From Phycisphaerales bacterium (GTDB lineage: Bacteria; Planctomycetota; Phycisphaerae; Phycisphaerales; JAGLTS01): a DNA stretch of 64,000 nt. Made by a program: the position numbers and the translations under genes. This document shows, piece after piece, positions 17,105 to 24,752 of this stretch. Numbering within the stretch: position 1 is the first letter of the stretch; each line of letters begins with the position of its first letter. The stretch covers positions 62,001 to 126,000 of the forward strand of contig JAGLTS010000024.1 of the NCBI GenBank assembly GCA_023135165.1. Direction: 5' to 3'. The notes under the pieces are model-generated. The model worked only from the letters and a program-made list of their open reading frames with translations, searched no databases and was not told the DNA's origin.

Positions 17105-17596
17105 ATGCTCTCCAACACTGCTGAATACGCGCTGCGGGCAATGAGCTGGCTGGCGCTGACACCGGATCGGCTCGTTTCCGCCGCATCGCTCGCGGAGGCC
17201 ACGCACGTCCCCCCCGATTACCTCGCGAAGATCCTCCAGCAGCTTTCGCAGGCCGGACTGATTGCGGGTCGGCGAGGCGTGGGTGGTGGGTATCGCCTGA
17301 GCAAACCCCCCGAGGAGGTGTTTCTCCTGGATGTCCTGCAGGTGATCGGCCCGCTCGAGCGGCTGGACTGCTGCCCACTGAACATCGAGGCCCACGGACG
17401 GAGGCTCTGCCCGCTGCATGAGAAGATTGACGAGGCCGTCACCGCCGTCCGTAACGTTTTCGGAAGCGTGACCTTCGCTGACCTATTGAACGTGCCGGGC
17501 TCCAACGCGCCGCTCTGCGATGGCGGATCCTCGACCGAGCTGACACGCCGCGGCAAGGCCAAGATGAAGGCCGCAGCATCGCCCAAGGCCAAGTGA
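17105..17596 (+). CDS. Rrf2-family transcriptional regulator, possible Fe-S sensor
   Basis: A 163-residue protein. It has the Rrf2 winged-helix start MLSNTAEYALRAMSWLAL, the recognition region VPPDYLAKILQQLSQAGLI, and the wing GRRGVGGGYRLSKPP. Family members include IscR, NsrR and CymR. Three cysteines at 89, 90 and 102 (LDCCPLN and RRLCPLH) fall where IscR and NsrR ligate their Fe-S clusters, so sensing of iron-sulfur status, redox or nitric oxide is plausible but unproven. The C-terminus is a short Lys/Ala tail. GAGGATCCCC precedes the ATG. No Isc/Suf or nitric-oxide genes are adjacent; lysS follows after about 160 bp. Confidence 0.92.
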   Translation: MLSNTAEYALRAMSWLALTPDRLVSAASLAEATHVPPDYLAKILQQLSQAGLIAGRRGVGGGYRLSKPPEEVFLLDVLQVIGPLERLDCCPLNIEAHGRRLCPLHEKIDEAVTAVRNVFGSVTFADLLNVPGSNAPLCDGGSSTELTRRGKAKMKAAASPKAK

Positions 17597-17760
17597 CCCA
17601 GCGCATCCGTTCGACGCAGGTCATTCGATCGGAATTGGGTACGGACAGATCACCTGCACCGTGTGGGCCGTGATCCGAGTCAGCGGACCTTGGGAATGGC
17701 ATTCCTTCAGGCGTCGCGCGCCGGGGAGGCGGCGGACGCTTTGCGGCTATGATCTGCCCC

Positions 17761-19311
17761 ATGAACGAGACGACGACGCACTCGCTGGAAGCGGACCGAC
17801 GGACAAAGCTCGACCGGCTGCGTAACGAGCTGGGGATCAACCCGTTCGGGCAGCGGACTGACGGGCTGTCAACCCTCGCCGATGCAAAGGCGATCTTCGA
17901 TGAACGCGCGCACGACGCTCACAAGGCCTCGATCGCAGCGGTAAAGGAAGACTCGGCGGCGGAGATCGTGGATGATCGACCGAGGGTGAGGATCGCCGGA
18001 CGGGTTGTGCTGCATCGTGACAACGGTCGTCTTCAGTGGCTCAAGCTGCGCGATCACAGCGGAGACTTGCAGGTTGCGGTGTCCAAACGGGATACGGATG
18101 CAACCGCGTTCGCGCAGGCAAAGCTGTGCGACCTGGGCGACATCCTCGTGGCGTCCGGGCCGGTGATGAAAACCAACACGGACGAAGTCACGGTATGGGC
18201 GGAGGATGTGACGATCGCGTGCAAGAGCCTCACGCCGCCGCCTGAGAAGTGGTCGGGCCTCTCCGACCCGGAGCTTCGCTACCGCAGACGGCATGTGGAC
18301 CTCGCCGCCAGCCCCGAGACGCTGCGCGTCTTCCAGATGCGATCAGCCATCGTCAGCGGGCTGAGGCATCTTCTGACCGAGCAGGACTACCTGGAGGTCG
18401 AGACGCCGATGATGCACACGATGGCGGGCGGCGCCGCGGCTCGGCCGTTCACCACGCATATGAACGCACTCAACCTGGATCTGTTCCTTCGCATCGCGCC
18501 TGAGCTTTACCTGAAGCGACTGCTTGTCGGCGGCATGCCTCGCATATTCGAGATCGGCCGGAACTTCCGCAACGAAGGGCTCGATCGTCGCCACAATCCT
18601 GAATTCACGACCGTCGAGGTCTACGAGGCGTTCGGCAACTGCGAGACGATGCTGGAGTTGACCGAATCGCTCATCCGCGCCTCGGCGCGCCTCGTGGCGC
18701 AGCAGGCAGGCAGCGCGACGCTCCCCTTCGGCGACCTCACCATCGACTACGCCGAGCCGTTCGACCAGACCACCTACAGCACGCTCTTCGAGCAAGCGCT
18801 GGGCTATCCGATAACCGACATGGATCGCGCACGGGCCAATGCGAAGGCGCGCGGCCTCAAGCACGAAGGCTTGGCGGATGCGCTGGTGATCAGCGAGCTG
18901 TTCGAGGAAGTGGCGGAGAAGTCGCTGGACCCTGCCCGACCGACGTTTGTGCGCGATTACCCCGCCGCGCTCTCGCCTCTGACCCGGCCCAACCCCGCCG
19001 ATCCGGCGATCGCCGAGCGATGGGAACTCTTGATCGGCGGGATGGAACTGGGCACGGGATACACGGAACTGAACGATCCGGATGTGCAGGCAGCGGCCTT
19101 TCGCCAGCAGTTCGATGGCATCGACGACGAGGAATCGACGTTCCGCAACTTCGATGCTGACTTCATCGACGCGCTCAAGGTCGGGATGCCCCCGGCGGGC
19201 GGGATGGGGCTGGGCGTGGATCGGCTGGTTATGCTGCTGACGAACTGCCGGTCGATCCGCGATGTGATTCTGTTTCCGATGCTTCGCCCGGACCCTCGGG
19301 CCGACGGATGA
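17761..19311 (+). CDS. lysS: Lysyl-tRNA synthetase, class II
   Basis: A 516-residue class IIb synthetase that charges tRNA-Lys. The N-terminal OB-fold anticodon-binding domain shows VRIAGRVVLHRDNGRLQWLK and LRDHSGDLQV. The catalytic core has motif 1 (FLTEQDYLEVETPMMHTMAG region), motif 2 FRNEGLDRRHNPEFTTVE, and motif 3 GGMGLGVDRLVMLLT. ATG at 17761 gives the expected N-terminus; an ATG 12 nt upstream is also in frame. The ABC permease gene starts 30 bp downstream. Confidence 0.96.
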   Translation: MNETTTHSLEADRRTKLDRLRNELGINPFGQRTDGLSTLADAKAIFDERAHDAHKASIAAVKEDSAAEIVDDRPRVRIAGRVVLHRDNGRLQWLKLRDHSGDLQVAVSKRDTDATAFAQAKLCDLGDILVASGPVMKTNTDEVTVWAEDVTIACKSLTPPPEKWSGLSDPELRYRRRHVDLAASPETLRVFQMRSAIVSGLRHLLTEQDYLEVETPMMHTMAGGAAARPFTTHMNALNLDLFLRIAPELYLKRLLVGGMPRIFEIGRNFRNEGLDRRHNPEFTTVEVYEAFGNCETMLELTESLIRASARLVAQQAGSATLPFGDLTIDYAEPFDQTTYSTLFEQALGYPITDMDRARANAKARGLKHEGLADALVISELFEEVAEKSLDPARPTFVRDYPAALSPLTRPNPADPAIAERWELLIGGMELGTGYTELNDPDVQAAAFRQQFDGIDDEESTFRNFDADFIDALKVGMPPAGGMGLGVDRLVMLLTNCRSIRDVILFPMLRPDPRADG

Positions 19312-19341
19312 ACTGACCGCCCCGATACGACGGAGCGACGC

Positions 19342-21162
19342 TTGTACGCATCCCTTCTCACACGCAGATACCTGACCAGGCGCGTCATGCCTTTGCTCGC
19401 GTCGATGGCGGTGATGCTCTGCACCGCGATGATCATCATCATCTGGTCGGTGATGACCGGCTGGCTCGGGCTGGTCACCGACGCCGGGCGGACATTCCTT
19501 GGCGATGTGTCGATCTACCCGCCACAAACGCAGGGGATGCCGCACTACGAGACGCTGTGTGACGAACTCGCCGCGCTACCCGAGATCGAGGCTGCGGCGC
19601 CCCAGCTTGAGACGTTCGGCCTGCTGTCGTTTCCCACCGGGCAACTCCAGCCGGTGCAGGTGGTGGGGATCGACCCGGTGCGCTACCACGCGGTGACGGG
19701 GTATGCCGATGCGCTGTTCTGGGTGCCGCCTGATCCGCCGATGGATGCACAGATGCGATCGCTCGTGCGGTCCGCTGAGCAGTTGCTCGAAGATGCACAA
19801 TCCTCCGCGTACGCGGTGTTTGGTCGTGAAGGGACCGACGCGCAGCGCACAGCAGACCTGTGGCGGTCGCAGGTCGTCGAACGAGAACGGGAGGCGGCTG
19901 AGAAGTTCACCCAGGCGGCGCGGCGCGCAGACGAGTTGGGCATGACGCACGACAAGTTCGATGTCGTGGAGATGTTCCGCGATCGCGCCGACGCAGCCGA
20001 ACGAGCGGGACGCTTGGCCGAGCGGATCGACCTGCGAGACCCGCCTGACTGGGCGATGTTTGAAAAGCTCGACGATGCCATCGAGGAAGCGCTGCGGATC
20101 GACTACCGCGTCGGCCTGACCGAAGCGACTCGCAGGGCGGGGGAGTCGCTGTCACTGCGCATCGGCGATGAGCGTGTACCCGCAATGGTCATGGGCATCG
20201 AGGTTTCGCGGTACAACAAACTCCAGCGTGACGGGTCGTACATCCCTCGCCTGCCGATACTCGGCGAGACGGTGACGCTTGGGATTCTGCCGGTTGATAA
20301 GCAGGGCGGGACCATGACGCCCGACCGCAGACAGATCAGGGTCGCGAACGAGTTTCGCAGCCAGGTATACGAAGCGGATACGCGGCGCGTGTTCGTCCCG
20401 CTCGCCTGGCTTCAGAAGCTGATGCACTTCCACGAAGCGAACCGAAGCGCAGCCGACGACACACACCCCGAAGCGGTCTGGACGGATGGCGTTCCGAGAG
20501 TATTCGACCTGCCGGAGATCGTGGCGACGGACCCTGCGCGGATCACGACGATTCTCGTCAAGGCGGCGCCGGGCACGCAGGCGGATGTGCTGCGCGATCT
20601 CGTTGCGGCGCATTACGCCCGCTTCGCGCAGACACACGACGAGATGCCCAACCCGGCATTCGTCCATGTGATGACGTGGCGGCAGCAAGTCGGACCGCTC
20701 ATCTCTGCGATTCAGACGCAACGCACGCTGATGCTCACAATGTTCATTTTCATCAGCTTCACCGCCGTCTTCCTCGTCTTCGCGATCTTCTGGTCGATCG
20801 TCAGCGAGAAGGTCAAAGACATCGGCATCCTGCGAGCGATCGGCGCATCACGCGCGGGCGTCGCATGGATCTTCCTGCGCTACGGCCTGACGATCGGCGT
20901 CATCGGCTCCATCGCGGGCGCGATCCTCGCGACGATCTTCGTTCGCAACATCAACGAACTGCATGAGTTCGTCGGCCAAGCGACCGGCATGTACATCTGG
21001 ACAGCCGAGGTGTACCAGTTCGCGCGAATACCCGGTGAGGTCGATGTCGTCGAGGCGTGTGCCGTCATGGCGGGCGGCATCCTGTTCAGCATCTTCGGGG
21101 CGCTGCTTCCTGCGGTGAAAGCGGCGAGTCTTGATCCCGTCCAGGCATTGCGATTCGAGTGA
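19342..21162 (+). CDS. ABC transporter permease of the FtsX/LolC-E/MacB type
   Basis: A 606-residue permease starting with TTG at 19342, preceded by CGGAG. One N-terminal TM segment (MPLLASMAVMLCTAMIIIIW) is followed by a very large periplasmic domain (about residues 50-450). That domain contains a charged, probably helical insertion (EQLLEDAQSS to ERIDLRDPPDW) not usual in LolC/E. Three C-terminal TM segments follow, beginning LMLTMFIFISFTAVFLVFAI, with the FtsX-type cytoplasmic loop VKDIGILRAIGASRAGVAWI. LolCDE moves lipoproteins from the inner membrane; MacB-type proteins are mechanotransducers. Lipoprotein sorting fits this lipoprotein-rich window but is inference. The stop codon overlaps the GTG start of the ATPase gene. 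Confidence 0.9.
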   Translation: MYASLLTRRYLTRRVMPLLASMAVMLCTAMIIIIWSVMTGWLGLVTDAGRTFLGDVSIYPPQTQGMPHYETLCDELAALPEIEAAAPQLETFGLLSFPTGQLQPVQVVGIDPVRYHAVTGYADALFWVPPDPPMDAQMRSLVRSAEQLLEDAQSSAYAVFGREGTDAQRTADLWRSQVVEREREAAEKFTQAARRADELGMTHDKFDVVEMFRDRADAAERAGRLAERIDLRDPPDWAMFEKLDDAIEEALRIDYRVGLTEATRRAGESLSLRIGDERVPAMVMGIEVSRYNKLQRDGSYIPRLPILGETVTLGILPVDKQGGTMTPDRRQIRVANEFRSQVYEADTRRVFVPLAWLQKLMHFHEANRSAADDTHPEAVWTDGVPRVFDLPEIVATDPARITTILVKAAPGTQADVLRDLVAAHYARFAQTHDEMPNPAFVHVMTWRQQVGPLISAIQTQRTLMLTMFIFISFTAVFLVFAIFWSIVSEKVKDIGILRAIGASRAGVAWIFLRYGLTIGVIGSIAGAILATIFVRNINELHEFVGQATGMYIWTAEVYQFARIPGEVDVVEACAVMAGGILFSIFGALLPAVKAASLDPVQALRFE

Positions 21163-21842
21163 GTGTGCGTGTGATACTGCTTTCCACGACCAAGTTGAAG
21201 AAGACCTACAGGCTCGGCCGAGTCGATGTGCCCGTCCTGCGCAGCCTCGACCTTCGCGTCGCCCAGGGCGAGTGGGTCGCGGTGCTCGGCAAATCAGGCA
21301 GCGGCAAGTCGACGCTTTTGCACCTGCTCGGCGGGCTCGATCGGCCGGACCGCAATGGCGGGACGATTCTCTTCCGCGACGAAGAGGTGACCGGGGTGGG
21401 CGCGCGTCGGCTCAACCGTTACCGCAACCGCGATGTCGGTTTCGTCTTCCAGTTCTATCACCTGCTCCCCGAGCTGACGGTGCTGGAGAACACGCTCATC
21501 GGCGCGATGGTTCGAGGCAGGCTCTCAACCGACCGCAAACGGCGGGCGCACGAGTTGCTCGAACTGTTCGAGCTCAACGACCGCCTCAAGCATCGGCCGC
21601 GCGAACTGTCCGGCGGCGAGCGTCAGCGCGTCGCCATCGCTCGGTCGCTCATCAACGACCCTCCACTGCTGCTTGCCGACGAGCCGACGGGCAACCTCGA
21701 CCAGCAGACCGGCGAGTCGATCCTCGATGTTCTCAGCGATCTGCACGCTAGAGGTCAAACGATCGTCATGGTGACGCATGATGAAGCGGTCGCCACCCGC
21801 GCCGACCGCAGCGTCCACCTCGCCGACGGCCGAATCGCCTGA
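21159..21842 (+). CDS. lolD: ABC transporter ATP-binding protein, LolD/MacB type
   Basis: A 227-residue ATPase. Walker A is GKSGSGKST, the Q-loop is VGFVFQFYHLLPELT (the FQFYHLLPEL signature common to LolD-type ATPases), the ABC signature is LSGGERQRVAIARSL, and Walker B is LLLADEPTGNLD with the H-loop in VMVTHD. GTG at 21159 overlaps the permease stop codon, so translation is coupled. It energises the preceding permease, probably as a homodimer in an FtsX-family exporter or lipoprotein extractor. The gene symbol reflects family likeness, not proven function. Confidence 0.92.
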   Translation: MSVRVILLSTTKLKKTYRLGRVDVPVLRSLDLRVAQGEWVAVLGKSGSGKSTLLHLLGGLDRPDRNGGTILFRDEEVTGVGARRLNRYRNRDVGFVFQFYHLLPELTVLENTLIGAMVRGRLSTDRKRRAHELLELFELNDRLKHRPRELSGGERQRVAIARSLINDPPLLLADEPTGNLDQQTGESILDVLSDLHARGQTIVMVTHDEAVATRADRSVHLADGRIA

Positions 21843-21945
21843 AGCGAATCCGAACAAAACCCGGAACTGGGTTGCGAGGCCGCGAGGACTGCCGTATCCT
21901 GAGCTGTCGTTCGGAATCTGGTCGGTATACCGAAGGGAGCACATC

Positions 21946-22317
21946 ATGGGCGGCGAACGGAAGGATGCGGGCAAGCCGGCGCGGACGGTTATCAAGCGAT
22001 TCGACTTCGCCTCAAAAGGAACGCACCGCTATGCGATCGAGGTGCAGCAGGCGAGCAACGGCAACCCCGTCCTGGAACTCAAACAACTCGTCCGACGCAA
22101 GGATGGCGGAACCTTCGAAGCGTCCGTCAACGTCTGGTCGGAGGACTTCGACACCTTCTTCAAGACGCTCGGCGATGTCTACCGCTTCATGAAGGCGGAA
22201 GACATCAAGACACCTGCCGACCACGTCACGCCCAAGGCCGGGGCGCGAGGTCGCGGAGGACAGGAGGGTCGTGGGGGTCACGGGGGTCGTGAGGCGAACC
22301 GGGCTGCCTCGGGATAA
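21946..22317 (+). CDS. Small PUR-like protein with Gly/Arg-rich tail
   Basis: A 123-residue protein with AGGGAG 8 nt before ATG at 21946. Residues ~15-90 look like a compact beta-beta-beta-beta-alpha domain (KRFDFASKGTHRYAIEVQQ, then LELKQLVRRKDGGTFEASV, then SEDFDTFFKTLGDVYRFMKA). This order resembles the bacterial PUR-alpha-like DUF3276 fold, which binds single-stranded nucleic acid; I rate that resemblance as suggestive only. The tail (about 98-123) is GARGRGGQEGRGGHGGRE-like with repeated RGG/RGQ units, typical of RNA- or ssDNA-binding tails. The corresponding DNA is a GGGGGTC-type repeat at about 22262-22290. It stands alone, after the ABC ATPase and before the LOG gene. Confidence 0.7.
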   Translation: MGGERKDAGKPARTVIKRFDFASKGTHRYAIEVQQASNGNPVLELKQLVRRKDGGTFEASVNVWSEDFDTFFKTLGDVYRFMKAEDIKTPADHVTPKAGARGRGGQEGRGGHGGREANRAASG

Positions 22318-22384
22318 GTGCGGGATTCCGATCGCACCGGCGTCGTCTGTGATTCACACGCGGACCCCGGTACCATGCCGGGCC

Positions 22385-22993
22385 GTGCCCACACCGATCG
22401 AGTCCATCACGGTCTTCTGCTCATCGAGCGATCGGCTCGCCCCAGCCTATCGCGCTGCTGCGGAAGAGCTTGGCGACTGCCTGTCGCAAGAGGGGCTGAC
22501 GCTCGTGTACGGCGCCGGGTCGGTCGGTCTGATGGGCGTGCTGGCCCGGTCCACGCAACGCAAGGGTGGGCGCATCATCGGTGTCATCACGCAGCGCCTC
22601 ATCGATGCGGAGCAACTTCATACCCGCTGCGACGAGACCATCGTGGTCGACACGATGCGCGAGCGCAAGCTCCTCATGGAGTCACGGGGCGATGCGATCA
22701 TCGTCCTGCCCGGCGGGTGGGGCACCATCGAGGAGTTCTTCGAGATCACCGTCCGCAGGCTCGTCGGCGAGCACACCAAGCCGATCGTCATGGTCAACAC
22801 AGCGGGTTACTTCGACCCCATGCTGGCGATGATCGACCACATGATCGAGGAGGGATTCGCCAAGGCCGCGATGCGGTCGCTGTTCCTCGTGTGCGAGAAG
22901 CCTGCCGAGGCGATCGAGGCGCTGCTGCGCGGTGACGGGCGGATGCAGCCGGATGACAGCATGATGCCATCCGGCGTTGCGAGGGAGGCGTGA
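22385..22993 (+). CDS. LOG-family protein (TIGR00730), short form
   Basis: A 202-residue Rossmann-fold protein. Start GTG at 22385 gives VPTPIESITVFCSSSD, the normal family start; no good ribosome site is visible and the frame is open further upstream. Family motifs are VYGAGSVGLMGVLARS, MRERKLLMESRGDA and the signature PGGWGTIEEFFE. LOG proteins are phosphoribohydrolases that cleave nucleoside 5'-monophosphates with a modified base (cytokinin activation in plants); in bacteria the natural substrate is often unknown. The stop codon overlaps the start of lpxI, so this gene is first in a coupled cluster. A second, longer LOG gene occurs at 47.5 kb. Confidence 0.9.
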   Translation: MPTPIESITVFCSSSDRLAPAYRAAAEELGDCLSQEGLTLVYGAGSVGLMGVLARSTQRKGGRIIGVITQRLIDAEQLHTRCDETIVVDTMRERKLLMESRGDAIIVLPGGWGTIEEFFEITVRRLVGEHTKPIVMVNTAGYFDPMLAMIDHMIEEGFAKAAMRSLFLVCEKPAEAIEALLRGDGRMQPDDSMMPSGVAREA

Positions 22994-23913
22994 TGGAAGG
23001 ACCGCGCCAAGGAGACACTGCGGGAGCGGCGCCCAGCCCGATCGGCCTGATCGCGGGCGGCGGCAGGCTCCCCATCCTCGTCGCGGACGGCATGAAGCGT
23101 CACGGCCACACCGTGCATTCCGTAGGCTTGGCGGGGTTCTTCGACCCGGCGCTTCCCACGCATTGCGACACGTTCCACACAGCGGGCTTCCTGCAAATCG
23201 GCCGATGGGCTCGACTGCTGCGCAGGTGCGGCGTGTCGCAGGCAATCCTCGTCGGCCGGGTCGGCAAGACGCGGATGTACGACCCGCTGATCGCGTTTCG
23301 GCAGATGCCCGATTGGCGCGCCGCCATGATCTGGTACCGTCGGCTCCACAAGGACCGGCGATCCGCCCCACTGCTTAGCGCGGTGGCGGATGCGCTCGAC
23401 AACCTGGGAGTGACGCTGATCGACTCGACCCGACATATACCCGAACACATGGCATCGCCCGGCTTGATGACCGCGAGACGTCCCACGGACCGTCAGCAGC
23501 GCGACATCGAGTTCGGTTGGCCGCTCCTCTGCGCCGCACTGAGCAATGACTTCGGCCAAGCGATGACGGTCTGCGACGGTGACGTCATCGCGGTCGAAGC
23601 GATCGAGGGCACCGACCGCATGATCCAGCGGACGGGCGACCTGTGCCCGAAGAAGGGATGGACGCTGCTCAAGGGTGCCAAGCGCGGCCACGACCTCCGG
23701 GCGGATGTGCCCGCCATTGGCGTTCAGACCGTGGAAAACGTCCAGCGCGCGGGCGGACGGTGCATCGCCGTCGCTGCCGGAGATGTCATCATCATCGACA
23801 AACCGGATGCGCTCAAACGTGCCGATGAACTGGGCATCGCGGTGGTCGGCGTCGTTCCTCCCTGGACTGACCAGGACGATGCAAGCCCTCCGCCCGGCTC
23901 CGACCCCACGTGA
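22993..23913 (+). CDS. lpxI: UDP-2,3-diacylglucosamine pyrophosphatase LpxI
   Basis: A 306-residue LpxI (DUF1009) protein, the alternative to LpxH. It hydrolyses UDP-2,3-diacylglucosamine to lipid X in lipid A synthesis at the inner membrane. The N-terminal domain begins PIGLIAGGGRLPILVADGMK. The C-terminal catalytic domain has VIAVEAIEGTDRMIQRTG, LLKGAKRGHDLRADVPAIG and GGRCIAVAAGDVIIID, all characteristic. The strong site GAGGGAGG sits just upstream; both GTG at 22990 and ATG at 22993 are possible and both overlap the LOG stop. Its presence implies that the organism makes lipid A-type glycolipids. Confidence 0.94.
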   Translation: MEGPRQGDTAGAAPSPIGLIAGGGRLPILVADGMKRHGHTVHSVGLAGFFDPALPTHCDTFHTAGFLQIGRWARLLRRCGVSQAILVGRVGKTRMYDPLIAFRQMPDWRAAMIWYRRLHKDRRSAPLLSAVADALDNLGVTLIDSTRHIPEHMASPGLMTARRPTDRQQRDIEFGWPLLCAALSNDFGQAMTVCDGDVIAVEAIEGTDRMIQRTGDLCPKKGWTLLKGAKRGHDLRADVPAIGVQTVENVQRAGGRCIAVAAGDVIIIDKPDALKRADELGIAVVGVVPPWTDQDDASPPPGSDPT

Positions 23914-23914
23914 G

Positions 23915-24532
23915 ATGCACACGACGCACGACCACGCCCAGCCGTCGGATCACCCGTTTGTGTCGCGCGGCGGACTCAAGCTCGACCACGCGTTGCAAGC
24001 GTTCGATGTCGACGTGGCAGGCTTGCGATGCGCCGACTTCGGGTGCAGCGTCGGCGGGTTCACGGATTGCCTGCTCCAGCGCGGCGCCGCACACGTCGTC
24101 GCGATCGACACCGCCTACGGGATCTTGGACTACCGCCTGCGGACCGACCCGCGCGTGACGGTGATGGAGCGGACAAACGTCTTGCACGTCCCGCCAATCG
24201 AACAGCCGGTCGATCTGGTCGTGATTGACATGGGATGGACGACGCAGCGTCACTGCCTGCCCGCTGCGCTGCCGTGGCTGACGGAGGATGGGCGGATCAT
24301 CACACTGGTCAAGCCGCACTATGAGGCGAAAGGCGGGCCGCAGGAGCGGGATCTGGTCAAGGGCATCCTGCCGGACCACGCAGCCGAATCGGTCCTGCGC
24401 CGTGTTCTGGATGCGCTGGCGGGCGTGGGTCTGACATCCCTGGGCGTTGTCACCAGTCCGATTCGAGGCGGCGGCAAGCGGCATCACGGCCCAGGCAATG
24501 TCGAGTACCTCACGCTCCTGCAGCGCAAGTAG
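23915..24532 (+). CDS. FtsJ-like RNA methyltransferase related to TlyA but lacking the S4 domain
   Basis: A 205-residue SAM-dependent methyltransferase. FVSRGGLKLDHALQAFDVDV, then CADFGCSVGGFTDCLLQRGA (SAM loop), VVIDMGWTTQRH, LVKPHYEAKGG and GPGNVEYL correspond to the FtsJ-type domain of TlyA, including the K-D-K-E catalytic set (Lys in RGGLKL, Asp in VIDMG, Lys in LVKPH, Glu in GNVEY). TlyA enzymes 2'-O-methylate 16S and/or 23S rRNA and normally start with an S4 RNA-binding domain of about 60 residues, which is absent here. ATG at 23915 lies one base after the lpxI stop. Its target RNA is unknown. Confidence 0.85.
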   Translation: MHTTHDHAQPSDHPFVSRGGLKLDHALQAFDVDVAGLRCADFGCSVGGFTDCLLQRGAAHVVAIDTAYGILDYRLRTDPRVTVMERTNVLHVPPIEQPVDLVVIDMGWTTQRHCLPAALPWLTEDGRIITLVKPHYEAKGGPQERDLVKGILPDHAAESVLRRVLDALAGVGLTSLGVVTSPIRGGGKRHHGPGNVEYLTLLQRK

Positions 24533-24575
24533 CAGCGAGCCGCGGCGTCTTCGCCAGTCAGCGAGCCGCGGCGTC
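24533..24575. repeat. Direct repeat pair upstream of gyrA
   Basis: The 17-mer CAGCGAGCCGCGGCGTC occurs at 24533-24549 and again at 24559-24575, directly after the methyltransferase stop codon. Each copy contains the palindrome CCGCGG. Short interspersed GC-rich repeats of this kind often sit in intergenic space in planctomycete genomes; genome-wide copy number cannot be judged here. Confidence 0.7.
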
Positions 24576-24688
24576 CCCGCCAGCGGTACGTCCATCATGC
24601 AACATCCACGCGCCTGCAACCGCCGCAGCATCCGCTCGCGTGGACGCGGCGGCTCGCCCAACCGCCTCAAGACGCCCCGTTTCACCGC

Positions 24689-24713
24689 AGAAACGGCCCG
24701 TTTCTGGTAGAAT
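24689..24713 (+). promoter_or_regulatory. Putative gyrA promoter with overlapping inverted repeat
   Basis: A TAGAAT -10 hexamer at 24708-24713 lies about 40 bp before the gyrA start. Directly upstream, AGAAACGG-C-CCGTTTCT (24689-24705) is a perfect inverted repeat with 8-bp arms that would occupy the -35/spacer region. A good -35 hexamer at the usual distance is lacking, which fits an activator- or repressor-controlled promoter. The site is predicted only. Confidence 0.5.
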
Positions 24714-24752
24714 CACTGTTTTGACCAGCAACGACCGAACACGGCAGTCCAG

